Shown piece after piece: positions 52,230 through 61,064 of a stretch of DNA of 64,000 nucleotides (positions are counted from its first letter, which is position 1; each line of letters starts with the position of its first letter). The notes beneath the pieces were generated by a model. The model worked only from the letters and a program-made list of their open reading frames with translations. It made no database searches and had not been told where the DNA came from. This stretch comes from Roseibium album (GTDB lineage Bacteria; Pseudomonadota; Alphaproteobacteria; Rhizobiales; Stappiaceae): NCBI GenBank assembly GCA_001404055.1, contig CXTY01000034.1, positions 1 through 64,000 of the forward strand, in the 5' to 3' direction. The position numbers were made by a program, and so were the translations under genes.

Positions 52230-53156
52230 ATGAATACGGATCGTGATAAAGTCATTTTCAAACTCATCCAGGCCTCCCCGATGCTTGCGGCCATAGGAGA
52301 AGAATCGAGTTTCACCAAAGCCGCCGAGCGTCTGAATGTGGATCAGTCAGCGGTGAGCCACAGAGCCAAATCACTTGAAGAAGCGCTCGGCAACACGCTG
52401 TTTGACCGAACCACCAGGCACCTGCGGTTGACCGAGATCGGAGAAATTCTGTGTCATGCGGCAATCGAGACCGTCGCAAACTGGGATACGGCTTTGGAAA
52501 AGCTGGAACAAAGTCGATCTGGAGATTTGATCAGACTTTCCATGCCCTCTTCCCTGGCAATGAAATGGATGATCCCCTCACTACCAAACGCCCAGGCAAT
52601 GGGCTTGAATATTTCCGTTGAGGTCAACGAGGAAACAATTGATTTTCGCAAAAACGGGCCAGACGCCGCTATTCGGTTTGGACCCGGACCATACCCTGGA
52701 CTGCACGCTTCTCATCTCGCGCACTGCTGGCTACAGCCAGTCGCCAGTTCAAAATATCTTGCCGAAAGAAAAGGTGACGCACCAATTCTGACTCGCCCGG
52801 ATAATACGTTTCTCGCAGATCGCCGCGGCGAAAACGATGAAACCGATTTCAGTTGGCAACACTATTTCGCCGACACAGAGCAACCGCCAAGTGAGTTCGA
52901 ACCCGACCTCCAGTTTGACCGGACCGACCTGATGCTTCAGGCAGCAATAGGCGGCATGGGAATAGGCCTGGGTCGAACTCTTCTGATCGAGAAAGATGTC
53001 GAGGCCGGATATCTCAACCTGCTGGGATCACCGGTTCGTATGCGCTCCAGATATTGGTTGGTCTGTTCTCCCGGCTTCGCTGAAACCAATCGATTTGAAA
53101 GGTTACGGGAGTGGCTTAAGGGAGAAATACAATCAACAACCAAAAATCACGGCTGA
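52230..53156 (+). CDS. LysR family transcriptional regulator
   Basis: 308 residues. Helix-turn-helix AIGEESSFTKAAERLNVDQSAVSHRAKSLEEALG (read as SFTKAAERLNVDQSAVSHR), effector domain with LSMPSSLAMKWMIPSL typical of the GcvA-like group. Divergent from the PhzF gene with about 94 bases between starts, so it likely regulates it. Confidence 0.9.
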   Translation: MNTDRDKVIFKLIQASPMLAAIGEESSFTKAAERLNVDQSAVSHRAKSLEEALGNTLFDRTTRHLRLTEIGEILCHAAIETVANWDTALEKLEQSRSGDLIRLSMPSSLAMKWMIPSLPNAQAMGLNISVEVNEETIDFRKNGPDAAIRFGPGPYPGLHASHLAHCWLQPVASSKYLAERKGDAPILTRPDNTFLADRRGENDETDFSWQHYFADTEQPPSEFEPDLQFDRTDLMLQAAIGGMGIGLGRTLLIEKDVEAGYLNLLGSPVRMRSRYWLVCSPGFAETNRFERLREWLKGEIQSTTKNHG

Positions 53157-53238
53157 TACAAGTGGGTGATGGAAGGGACTGCGAAGTTAGGGTCCGGACA
53201 CATTCCATATGTTGCTGTCTCTCACGCAGCAAAAGCGC

Positions 53239-53724
53239 TCAAGGCTCAGATTTTTCGAAAGCTTTTCGCATGTTGGTTCCGGTGGGTCGGAACCCCGCTG
53301 CCAGGTACAAGCGTTCGGCAATTATGTTATCAGTCGCCACACGCAACCGGGCCTCGCAATATCCCGCTTCGGCAAACTTGGCCTCAAGCGCCGTCAAGGC
53401 CGACCGGGCATACCCTTTCCCTCTGTGCGGGTGCAGAATACAAAAATCACTGATGAAGACAGATTCGCCCAACTTATCGGGTTTGCACCAGAGGTAGCCG
53501 ATAGGTGTATCGCTTTCATCGCCGGTTTTGACGATGCAGAGAAGGGCCTGATTGGGCGTTTCGACACCCATCCCAAGATCCTCTTTTAATTCGCGTTCCG
53601 CTCTTGCGCGTGCAGCATCAAGATCCAGGTCGTAATTTGAAGAGATTTCCGCAGCATAGTCCGGAACAAAATAGGTGACAAAACCCGAAAACTCGTCGGC
53701 CCTCATTTCCCTTAGATGAACCAT
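53239..53724 (-). CDS. GNAT family N-acetyltransferase
   Basis: 161 residues. The acetyl-CoA motif is ILHPHRGKGYARSALTALEAKFAEAGY (R-G-K-G-Y-A in the Q/R-x-x-G-x-G/A position), followed by LRVATDNIIAERLYLAAGFRPTG, the standard end of GNAT proteins. AGGAG lies six bases before the ATG. Substrate unknown. It stands between the LysR gene (convergent) and the acetolactate-synthase-like gene (divergent). Confidence 0.9.
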   Translation of the reverse strand: MVHLREMRADEFSGFVTYFVPDYAAEISSNYDLDLDAARARAERELKEDLGMGVETPNQALLCIVKTGDESDTPIGYLWCKPDKLGESVFISDFCILHPHRGKGYARSALTALEAKFAEAGYCEARLRVATDNIIAERLYLAAGFRPTGTNMRKAFEKSEP

Positions 53725-54024
53725 CCAACTCTCCTGGAAAACGGAATACCTGCGTATCGCGACGTTCTAGTCTCTTTCTTTATCCGGCGCAATTTGCGCT
53801 TCATCGCCTTCCATTCCTACCAAGCCAGGAAACTCGTCGCGAAAAGGGAATACAACATGATCAATGATAAGGAAGTAGTCATTTGCTGACCCAAGCGACC
53901 TGAAAAGATTTGGCACGCAAGGTTGCATCAGTAAGTGTGAGTTGGATTCGAAGTCCCCTGGACCCGTGGCAACTGCGGAGGGTGGCATCTGGATGTGGGA
54001 CGCTAGAATAAGGGAGAGGCGAAT
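53725..54024. other. 300-base intergenic stretch
   Basis: Separates the GNAT and acetolactate-synthase-like genes. It should hold the promoters of both. A leftward frame covering 53767-54019 has a plausible-looking peptide end but no start outside the neighbouring gene; I do not call it. Confidence 0.5.
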
Positions 54025-55659
54025 ATGAAGGCCTCGGAGCTTTTTGTAAAATGCCTTGAGAACGAGGGAGTCGAGTACATCTTCGGAGTTCCAGGCGAGG
54101 AAAACATCGATGTGATGGACGCGCTGATTGACAGCAAGATCGAGTTCGTTACCACGCGCCATGAACAAGGCGCCGCCTTTATCGCCGATGTCTATGGCCG
54201 CCTGACCGGGCGGGCCGGAGTGTGCCTGGCGACTTTGGGCCCGGGCGCGACCAATCTTGTCACCGGAGTGGCTGACGGCAATATGGACAACGCGCCGATG
54301 GTTGCGATTGCCGGTCAGGGCTCGACCGCGCGGATGCACAAGGAAAGCCACCAGATCCTGGATCTGGTCAACCTGTTTGACCCTATAACAAAATTCTCCA
54401 CTCAGATCCGCATCGCCGAGATCATTCCGGAGATCGTTCGTAAGTCATTCAAAACTGCAGAGGCTGAAAAACCGGGCTGTTCCTTCATCGATTTGCCGGA
54501 AAACATCGCCGGCGCAGAAATCGAGGATATGGTTCCTCTGAAGAAGCAGAGTGCCATGACCGCGACCGCGCCAACTGGGAAATGCGCCAGTGTGGCCAAT
54601 CTCATCAATCAGGTAAACGCCCCGGTGATCATGGTCGGCAATGGTGTGATCCGCGAACGTGCGTCAGAGTCGGTAATCGATTTTGCAGAGAAATTGAACA
54701 TCCCCGTAGCGACGACTTTCATGGCCAAGGGGGCGATCCCGTCAAGTCATCCGCTGAGCCTCGGCACTATCGGACTGAAGGCGCATGACTACGTCTCGTT
54801 TGGTTTTGATCAGGCTGACCTGATCATCTGTATCGGCGTTGATATGGTCGAATACCCCCCGGCGCTGTGGAACCCGAATTACGACAAGAAAATCATCCAC
54901 ATCGACGAGAGCCCGGCAGAGGTCGACGCGCATTACATTCTTGAGGCTGGGGTTGTCGGGGCCATTGAAGATTCGCTGGAACGCGTCGCAGCCAAATCCC
55001 ACCGCCGCCCCGATACGCCAATTCACCAATTGCATGACATCGTCAAGGACGAGTTTGGCGAATACGCCGAAGACACAGAGTTTCCGGTGAAACCGCAGAA
55101 GATCGTGTGGGACTTGCGCCAGGCACTCGACAAGGAAGACATCGTCATTTCCGACGTTGGTGCCCACAAAATGTGGATGGCGCGGATGTATCAGGCCGAG
55201 GCGCCCAACACTTGTATCATCTCGAACGGTTTTGCCTCGATGGGGATTGCACTGCCGGGCGCGATTGCGGCCAAGCTTGCGTACCCTGACAAGAAAGCCG
55301 TCGCGGTCTGTGGTGATGCGGGTTTTATGATGAACAATCAGGAGATCGAAACCGCAATGCGGCTTGGTCTCGATATCGTGGTCCTGATCTTCAACGACAG
55401 CAAATACGGGCTGATCGAATGGCATCAGGAACGCCACTTCGGCCGCTCCACCAAGATCGAGTTCACCAACCCTGATTTCGTCAAGTTCGCTGAAAGCTTC
55501 GGCGCCAAGGGTTACCGGGTGGAAAGCACCGGGGACCTGCTGCCTACTTTACGCACAGCGCTTGGCGATGGCACGGTATCGATCATCGATTGTCCAGTCG
55601 ACTATCGTGAGAACATGAAGCTTACGCATAAGCTTGGCTCTCTCAAGAGCCCGATTTAA
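54025..55659 (+). CDS. Thiamine-diphosphate enzyme, acetolactate synthase large-subunit type (AlsS-like)
   Basis: 544 residues with the three-domain ThDP layout. The N-terminal PYR domain has FGVPGEENIDVMDAL and the activating glutamate E47 in TTRHEQGAAF. The C-terminal PP domain has the ThDP-magnesium motif CGDAGFMMNNQEIETAMRLGLDIVVLIFND (in parts GDAGFMMN and NDSKYGLIEW). No small subunit gene follows, as in catabolic AlsS. GGGAGAGG precedes the ATG. It is followed 12 bases later by an alcohol dehydrogenase gene, so the product may be reduced or the path may run in the catabolic direction; both are inference. Confidence 0.88.
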   Translation: MKASELFVKCLENEGVEYIFGVPGEENIDVMDALIDSKIEFVTTRHEQGAAFIADVYGRLTGRAGVCLATLGPGATNLVTGVADGNMDNAPMVAIAGQGSTARMHKESHQILDLVNLFDPITKFSTQIRIAEIIPEIVRKSFKTAEAEKPGCSFIDLPENIAGAEIEDMVPLKKQSAMTATAPTGKCASVANLINQVNAPVIMVGNGVIRERASESVIDFAEKLNIPVATTFMAKGAIPSSHPLSLGTIGLKAHDYVSFGFDQADLIICIGVDMVEYPPALWNPNYDKKIIHIDESPAEVDAHYILEAGVVGAIEDSLERVAAKSHRRPDTPIHQLHDIVKDEFGEYAEDTEFPVKPQKIVWDLRQALDKEDIVISDVGAHKMWMARMYQAEAPNTCIISNGFASMGIALPGAIAAKLAYPDKKAVAVCGDAGFMMNNQEIETAMRLGLDIVVLIFNDSKYGLIEWHQERHFGRSTKIEFTNPDFVKFAESFGAKGYRVESTGDLLPTLRTALGDGTVSIIDCPVDYRENMKLTHKLGSLKSPI

Positions 55660-55671
55660 AAGGAGATCCCA

Positions 55672-56826
55672 GTGGAGTCATTTAGCTTTCAGACAACACG
55701 TTCCGTTCTGGCAGAAGTGGGAGCAACGTCGAAGATCGGGGAACTCCTGTCCGCGAGAGGCTGCCGCAAAGCGGCCTTCATCACCGACGCGATGATCCTT
55801 AAGCTTGGCCTGGCCGATGCAGCACTGGACGGTTTCAGACGTGCCGGACTGGATGTCTGGACATTTTCCGACGTGCAGCCTGATCCACCCGAAGCCATGA
55901 TCCTGGACGCGGCAGCACAAGCGCGGGCGGAGCAGGTCGACTGCGTTGTGTCCGTAGGCGGTGGGTCATCGCTGGACACCGCGAAGCTGATCGCGGTGCT
56001 CTTGAACACAGATCAACAGCTGACGGATATGTACGGCGTCAATCTGGTAAGGGACGAACGTTTACCGCTGATCCTGGCGCCAACCACTGCGGGCACCGGT
56101 TCTGAGGTGACACCGATTTCGATCGTCACCACCGGCACCAGCGAGAAGAAAGGCGTGGTTGCCCCACAACTGTTGCCTGACTTCGCGATACTTGACGCAG
56201 AGCTGACTGTCGGCCTTCCAGCTGCTGTCACCGCCGCGACCGGCATTGACGCCATGGTGCACGCGATCGAGGCTTTCACCTCGAAACGGCTCAAGAACGT
56301 AGTATCGGACTGCCTGGCCAAGCAGGCGCTTGAACTGCTAGGCACCAACATCCGCGCGGCTTGCTTCACCCCACAGGACCGGGATGCACGTGGTGAAATG
56401 CTGTTGGGCTCGATGTTGGCCGGAATGGCGTTTGCCAACGCACCGGTCGCCGCCGTGCACGCATTAGCCTATCCGTTGGGCGGGCATTTTCACGTACCTC
56501 ACGGGCTTTCGAATGCACTGGTCTTGCCCTACGTGTTGGAATTCAACATGCCGGCTGCTGAAGCGATGTATGCCGAGTTGGCGCCGATCATCTTCCCGGA
56601 ACTGGCCGGAAAATCACAAGCAAGACGGGCTGAAGGCCTAGTGGAAGGTTTCCTGAAACTGGGTCCCGATCTGGGCATGCAATCACGCCTTACGGAGGTG
56701 GGGGTTAGCCATAACAATCTGCCGATGTTGGCCGAAGATGCGTTGAAGCAGGAACGTCTGCTGATCAACAATCCTCGGGAAATGACCTACGAAGCGGCGC
56801 ACGACATCTACTCCAAAGCATTGTGA
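55672..56826 (+). CDS. Iron-containing alcohol dehydrogenase
   Basis: 384 residues from a GTG with AGGAGA upstream. Family marks: VVSVGGGSSLDTAKLIAVLL (NAD site), PTTAGTGSEVTPISIVT, GIDAMVHAIEAFTSK and the metal ligands in AAVHALAYPLGGHFHVPHGLSNALVLPYVL (histidines in HALAYPLGGHFHVPHG). Group III alcohol dehydrogenases use Fe or Zn. Shares a transcription unit with the acetolactate-synthase-like gene. Confidence 0.92.
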   Translation: MESFSFQTTRSVLAEVGATSKIGELLSARGCRKAAFITDAMILKLGLADAALDGFRRAGLDVWTFSDVQPDPPEAMILDAAAQARAEQVDCVVSVGGGSSLDTAKLIAVLLNTDQQLTDMYGVNLVRDERLPLILAPTTAGTGSEVTPISIVTTGTSEKKGVVAPQLLPDFAILDAELTVGLPAAVTAATGIDAMVHAIEAFTSKRLKNVVSDCLAKQALELLGTNIRAACFTPQDRDARGEMLLGSMLAGMAFANAPVAAVHALAYPLGGHFHVPHGLSNALVLPYVLEFNMPAAEAMYAELAPIIFPELAGKSQARRAEGLVEGFLKLGPDLGMQSRLTEVGVSHNNLPMLAEDALKQERLLINNPREMTYEAAHDIYSKAL

Positions 56827-56834
56827 GGTGATCC

Positions 56835-57164
56835 ATAAGCGACAACCCGTTCTTTAATACGTGGATGCGGACGCAAGCCCAGATGCTTGAGGCACAGGCT
56901 CCTTTCTGGAACCAGATGGCCAGCTCCGTGAATTTGACCGGCAATCCTGACATGACCTCCACAGCCGAAGAGTTGTGGTCGGAGGCGCGCAGTCAGGGAC
57001 TGAAAGCCACGCAGGAATGGCTCAAGCTGCGCGAAGCCAGTGCGAAATATCGCACCGTGACGGCCAAGGCCTGGGGACGTGCATTCCAACGCCTCATCAA
57101 GGAAGTGATCGATCAACCCGACCTTTGGAAATCGGGCACACGTGCAGTGACCAACCGGTGGTAG
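56835..57164 (+). pseudogene. PhaE-like protein with abnormal start codon (probably decayed)
   Basis: The frame reads SDNPFFNTWMRTQAQMLEAQAPFWNQM, resembling the start of the class III polyhydroxyalkanoate synthase subunit PhaE, then a helical W/K/A-rich stretch. The position where ATG is expected (nine bases after GAGGTG) is ATA at 56835; an in-frame TGA precedes it and the next ATG at 56865 has no ribosome site. The frame stops at TAG (57162-57164) but the same reading frame continues with matching PhaE-like sequence. I judge it a degraded gene; expression from ATA cannot be excluded. The family assignment is moderate. Confidence 0.45.
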
Positions 57165-57592
57165 GAGGTTGCCAATGACGAGTTGATTTCCGCGCAGCGG
57201 ACAAATGCTTTCCTCGATGCACAGCGCAAACTGTTTCGGGCCGGGATCGACTACCGTCCGTGCGCGCGCGAGATGGTCGAGAAATGGTGCGAAACCCTAA
57301 ATCCCTTCTGCCCGATGACCGATAAGGACTGGAGCCGCATGGCCAGGACCAGCAGCTTCCTGACCTCGGACAGATATCACTCGCACCATGATCCGGGCAT
57401 CATGCAAAACTTCCGCAACGACTTCATGTTCACGCATTTCAAGTTGTGGAAGTTCTGGGAAAAGATGATCAAACGTCAACCCATGCTGAGTTTATTGAAT
57501 TCGAAGGCGTCGGCCACACGCCCACTCTCAATGCCCCTGAACAAATTGATCCCATCCTCGACTGGGTGGATAGAACCCGGGTTTCCGTCTGA
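57165..57592 (+). pseudogene. Remnants: PhaE-like tail joined to pieces of an alpha/beta hydrolase
   Basis: Directly after the TAG the same frame goes on as EVANDELISAQRTNAFLDAQRKLFRAG (shown here in part: NDELISAQRTNAFLDAQ), a PhaE-like end. From about 57310 the sequence changes to PMTDKDWSRMARTSSF and HHDPGIMQNF, typical of the middle of certain alpha/beta hydrolases. From 57476 in a different frame comes HAEFIEFEGVGHTPTLNAPE and DPILDWVDRTR, the catalytic-histidine end of the same enzyme class, stopping at 57590. The nucleophile and acid regions are missing. This looks like two genes fused and shortened by deletion and a frameshift. Confidence 0.55.
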
Positions 57593-58020
57593 TAAAAAGG
57601 GAAATTTGCAGTTGACTGCGTTTGTAACTCGATTGAAAAATCCCTCGTTGCTGCGCCTAACTCCGCGACCACTCGGGCCGTGGCGTCACTGGATTGGTGA
57701 AAGTGTCCAACGACTTCTACTAACCGGCACGCACTTAAAACTACTGTGCGGATGCTCGAATGATCGGAGGCAGCGGTGTCTTCGGTCCGCAATCGCCCCA
57801 CAGCCAACATTGATGATCACAGAGGCCATTGTGCTGCGCATTTTCTATGCGAACATTGATTGAATACAGGGCGGCAAAGTGGACAAACAGCCATCTTCAA
57901 TTTGATTTGTTGTCCAGCTCGCGACCTGCCTACCATTGTCGCTTTGTACTTGGAGGTGTCACAGAGGCATACGACCGTCATAGCTGACCGCCGCATTTAG
58001 CTTGCAACGCTAGAAAACAC
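57593..58020. other. Gene-poor stretch, about 430 bases
   Basis: No intact gene. Open frames on both strands are short and show no family signature. Probably further debris between the hydrolase remnant and the BrnA-like gene. Confidence 0.5.
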
Positions 58021-58251
58021 CTAACTCAGGTTAGCTGCCTTGCGAAGAGCGGCGTTTAGACGATCCCGCCAGCCAGGGCCATCATCCTGAAAATGCGCTA
58101 ACACATCCCGATCGATGCTAATCGAGATGGTCTCCTTTCCGATTGGAATCATCGGTTTTTCGACAATTTCCTCCGACTTGGTGGTTTTGGCTTTGAACAG
58201 TGCTTCCGCCTGATCCATGGCGCTGGTCGGTCTGCGTGGCTGACGTGCCAT
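58021..58251 (-). CDS. BrnA-like antitoxin family protein, orphan
   Basis: 76 residues. The C-terminal part reads ETISISIDRDVLAHFQDDGPGWRDRLNAALRKAANLS, matching the ribbon-helix-helix end of BrnA antitoxins (VS-x-R-D-x-D-V-L-x-x-F-x-x-G-P-G-W-Q-x-R-x-N-x-A-L-R-K-A). The N-terminal part is a basic, flexible tail. In BrnT-BrnA systems the toxin gene lies upstream; no BrnT-like frame is found beside it. Such solitary copies are common in alphaproteobacteria and may only bind DNA. Confidence 0.75.
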   Translation of the reverse strand: MARQPRRPTSAMDQAEALFKAKTTKSEEIVEKPMIPIGKETISISIDRDVLAHFQDDGPGWRDRLNAALRKAANLS

Positions 58252-58831
58252 GGTGTTCTATCTCCAATTGAATGTGGCCGTTGTTCATCTTGCGTCTAGG
58301 AAAGGTCCTGGGGAGATTTGACCGATATAGTCAAAATGAGCACCTCATGACCTTGAAGTGTTTAACTAATTATTGGTCCCCTCTGCAAACAAATAGTGCT
58401 GATAGTGGCCTGCTACCCGTCTCCACAACCTCTCAAGCCATGGGATCAGGAAGGTAACGAGCAACCTGTTGGCCGCGCGCCAATACCAGATATGTCCCTT
58501 CACGGACACGCCCGGGCGAAGACATCAGAAGTCTACATAAAAGGGGTTGAGCGGTGCCGTTTGGCCGCCGATGCGACGAACGCGCTAGCATCAGTGGATT
58601 GCCAAAAGTGCCCCACGCCGACCAAGAACTGGTTTTGCAGGACACAGCAGATCTTTAGCCTTTTGAAAATAAAGACCTTTTAAACAGACACAAGAAGAGT
58701 GGTGGGCCCGGAGGGAGAAGCCAACAAACAGGAAAACTTATATATTTCAACGCGTAATAATTGAAGTGGAGTAGTAATTTGGAGTAGCTCTGAGCCAAAA
58801 ACGAGCACGTCAGATTTCTTCAAACACACCA
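58252..58831. other. Gene-poor stretch containing an integrase remnant
   Basis: About 580 bases without an intact gene. The only recognisable item is the integrase tail at 58495-58683. The 100 bases before 58832 are AT-rich. Confidence 0.5.
58495..58683 (+). pseudogene. C-terminal fragment of a tyrosine recombinase (phage-type integrase)
   Basis: The peptide SLHGHARAKTSEVYIKG followed by VERCRLAADATNAL matches the end of site-specific integrases, where GHxxxxT(S)xxYxK contains the last catalytic histidine and the nucleophilic tyrosine (codon at 58534-58536). Everything before it, including the other catalytic arginines, is missing, so it is a remnant of a past integration. No attachment repeats or tRNA gene could be seen. 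Confidence 0.6.
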
Positions 58832-60214
58832 CTAACGCATTGCCGCTTCACCCGCGAGTTTGCCAAGAACCACCGCACTCAATAGACCGTTGCCGGAGAG
58901 ATAGCCGCTGTCGCCGCGACCGGAGACACCGCAGGCAGCGCCGCCACAGGCAAAGAGGTTGGGAAACACCGTGCCGTCAGCACGATAAACCTTTGCCATT
59001 TCACCTGTCCGAAGTCCGCCTTGTGTATGAAAGAGGGCCCCGGTGACCCTAACACCCAAAAAAGGTGCCTCCAGCTGCGGACCTTTGAAGTCGCGGCCGA
59101 AAGCATCGGGACCTTGAGTTCGAATGTCACTCATCGTCTGCAGAAACGGATCGACCGGCAGTCCCAGATCTCCTGCCAACCCTTCAAGCGTTTCCGATGT
59201 CTTGATGGCGCCAGAAGCTTCTGCCTGTTTGAAATCTTCAAATTGCCGTGCAATCTCGGCGATACGACTATCAAAGATGGCAAAGGCTTCACCGTTTGGC
59301 TGTGAGAGCACCGCCCGCGCGGCTTCCGAATAGCCCTTGGCCTCGTTCCAGAAACGCCGGCCTTCACGATTGACCTGAACACCGCCTTCCATGATCACTG
59401 CCCAGGTTATCAGGATGCCATGAGGGTGGGCGACGTTGCCATGCCCCTGATAGGCGCTCAGGTGCTGAAGATCCGCGCCGATCTGCCGGCCCCAGAGCAG
59501 CGCTTCGCCCCGGTTGCCGTTATGACCAAACCAAACGCCGTTTTCGATCTCTGGCATGAACTGATGCACCAGATCCCGATTGCCACCAAAGCCGTTGCAG
59601 GCCAACACGAGCTTGTCGCAACCGATTGTCTCGACGCCGCCGTCAGGCCGCGTGACCGCAACACCGGACACCTGACCGTCATCATCTAGAAACAGACGAT
59701 GGGCGCGGCGTTCGCAAATGATGTCAATACCGGCGATCTCGCAAGTCGCGCGCAGCCTGTCGATCAGTTCGGCCCCCGAGCGCGACGGCAGGCCATGCAT
59801 GCGCCTGCGGCTGTGCCCCGGATAGTTAAAATTGGACACCACCGAAAACGGCAGTTCAAAGGTTTCGGACAGCCAGTCGATCACCGGACCGGATGCAGCG
59901 GCCAATCTGTCGACCAGAGCCTGCTCGTTCTCGTGGTCGGCCTTGGCCTGGATATCAGCTGCAAACAACGAGGCTGTGTCTTCAATCCCGGCCTCAGCCT
60001 GGGCTATGGTTCCGGCGGCCGGGATCAAACCGGCAGAGAGTGCCGTGGACCCCTGCGGCACGGGGTCAGCCTCGATCACCAGAACCGACTGACGAGCTTC
60101 CTGGGCCGCAAGCGCAGCCACGAGGCCGCCCGCCCCAGCGCCGATGATCAGGGTTTCGCAGGTCAGGTCGAAGATTTCCAGCGTCGGCGCGACGTCAGGT
60201 TTCATTGCGGTCAT
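58832..60214 (-). CDS. FAD-dependent oxidoreductase, fumarate-reductase-flavoprotein type
   Basis: 460 residues of the FAD_binding_2 family. FAD site ETLIIGAGAGGLVAALAAQEA near residue 22 with VLVIEADPVPQGSTALSAG, and the C-terminal closing NLFACGGAACGVSGRGDSGYLSGNGLLSAV. Relatives include 3-ketosteroid dehydrogenases and the tricarballylate dehydrogenase at 29253. It is last in the leftward hyu operon and overlaps the preceding gene by 20 bases. Likely introduces or removes a C=C bond next to a carbonyl in the pathway. Confidence 0.9.
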   Translation of the reverse strand: MTAMKPDVAPTLEIFDLTCETLIIGAGAGGLVAALAAQEARQSVLVIEADPVPQGSTALSAGLIPAAGTIAQAEAGIEDTASLFAADIQAKADHENEQALVDRLAAASGPVIDWLSETFELPFSVVSNFNYPGHSRRRMHGLPSRSGAELIDRLRATCEIAGIDIICERRAHRLFLDDDGQVSGVAVTRPDGGVETIGCDKLVLACNGFGGNRDLVHQFMPEIENGVWFGHNGNRGEALLWGRQIGADLQHLSAYQGHGNVAHPHGILITWAVIMEGGVQVNREGRRFWNEAKGYSEAARAVLSQPNGEAFAIFDSRIAEIARQFEDFKQAEASGAIKTSETLEGLAGDLGLPVDPFLQTMSDIRTQGPDAFGRDFKGPQLEAPFLGVRVTGALFHTQGGLRTGEMAKVYRADGTVFPNLFACGGAACGVSGRGDSGYLSGNGLLSAVVLGKLAGEAAMR

Positions 60215-61064
60215 AGGCGACGCCCTTGGCCAGCATCTCGGCTGTGCCGATCACGCCATTCAAACCGTCAAAGTCAAACATTCGGTCGGCAAAGGGCCTG
60301 TTGCTGCCATGCTGGTGGAGGCTCTGGTAATAGTCCTTCGCGGTACGCGCGAGGGCGCGAACGATGCCGCCCGGGAAAATGACAATGGAATAGCCCTGCT
60401 CTTCCAGATCTTCAGCGCCGGTGGTCGGCGTTGCTCCGCCTTCCACCATGTTGGCGAGCAGCGGGACACGCCCTGCAAAACGCCGGGCAATGTCAGAGAG
60501 TTGGTCCCGTGATTGTGGCGCCTCGATAAAGAGCACGTCGGCACCAGCCTCCAGATAGGTTTCGGCGCGGTCGATTGCTGCCTGGAAACCCTCGACGGCA
60601 ATGGCATCCGTCCGGGCGATGATCAGTGTCTCGTCTGTACCGCGCGCATCGGCCATCGCCTTGACCTTCCCTGCCATTTCCTCGAACGGGATCAAAGACT
60701 TGTCCGATAAGTGGCCACAGCGCTTGGGATACGTCTGGTCCTCGACCTGAAGTGCCGATGCTCCTGCCCTTTCGTAAAGGCGCATGGTGCGCTGCGCATT
60801 GAGCGCATTGCCGAAGCCGGTGTCCGCGTCGATGATAACCGGCAACTCGGACCGATCGGCAATCAAGGACATGGTATCGGCCATTTCCGTCACGGCCGTC
60901 AGGCCGATGTCTGGCCGCCCGAGGCGTGTATACGCGACCGCCGCACCGCTCAGGTACAGGGCTTCGAAGCCTGCTGCGGTTGCCAGGGACGCGGTCAGCC
61001 CGTCATAGACGCCGGGCGCTATTAGGATATCTTTCTTTTGAAGACGTTGCTTTAGGCTCATCAT
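60195..61064 (-). CDS. Isocitrate lyase / PEP mutase family enzyme
   Basis: 289 residues. Opening LIAPGVYDGLTASLATAAGFEALYLSG, magnesium residues D79 and D81 in IIDADTGFG, and the family motif KRCGH at 114-118 (the KKCGH of isocitrate lyase), with E in QVEDQ. Length fits methylisocitrate lyase, oxaloacetate decarboxylase or dimethylmalate lyase; sequence alone does not decide. It shares ATGA with the isochorismatase-like gene and overlaps the FAD gene. Confidence 0.88.
   Translation of the reverse strand: MMSLKQRLQKKDILIAPGVYDGLTASLATAAGFEALYLSGAAVAYTRLGRPDIGLTAVTEMADTMSLIADRSELPVIIDADTGFGNALNAQRTMRLYERAGASALQVEDQTYPKRCGHLSDKSLIPFEEMAGKVKAMADARGTDETLIIARTDAIAVEGFQAAIDRAETYLEAGADVLFIEAPQSRDQLSDIARRFAGRVPLLANMVEGGATPTTGAEDLEEQGYSIVIFPGGIVRALARTAKDYYQSLHQHGSNRPFADRMFDFDGLNGVIGTAEMLAKGVAYDRNET

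Noticed and set aside
52136..52318. N-terminal extension of the PhzF protein
   Set aside because: It runs through the divergent LysR gene start and lacks a ribosome site; the internal ATG begins the conserved domain.
53767..54351. Leftward 194-codon frame
   Set aside because: Most of it is antisense to the well-supported acetolactate-synthase-like gene and it has no ribosome site; the part outside that gene shows no family match.
57469..57810. Leftward 113-codon frame in the decayed zone
   Set aside because: Overlaps the hydrolase remnant, which explains the sequence better; no domain seen.
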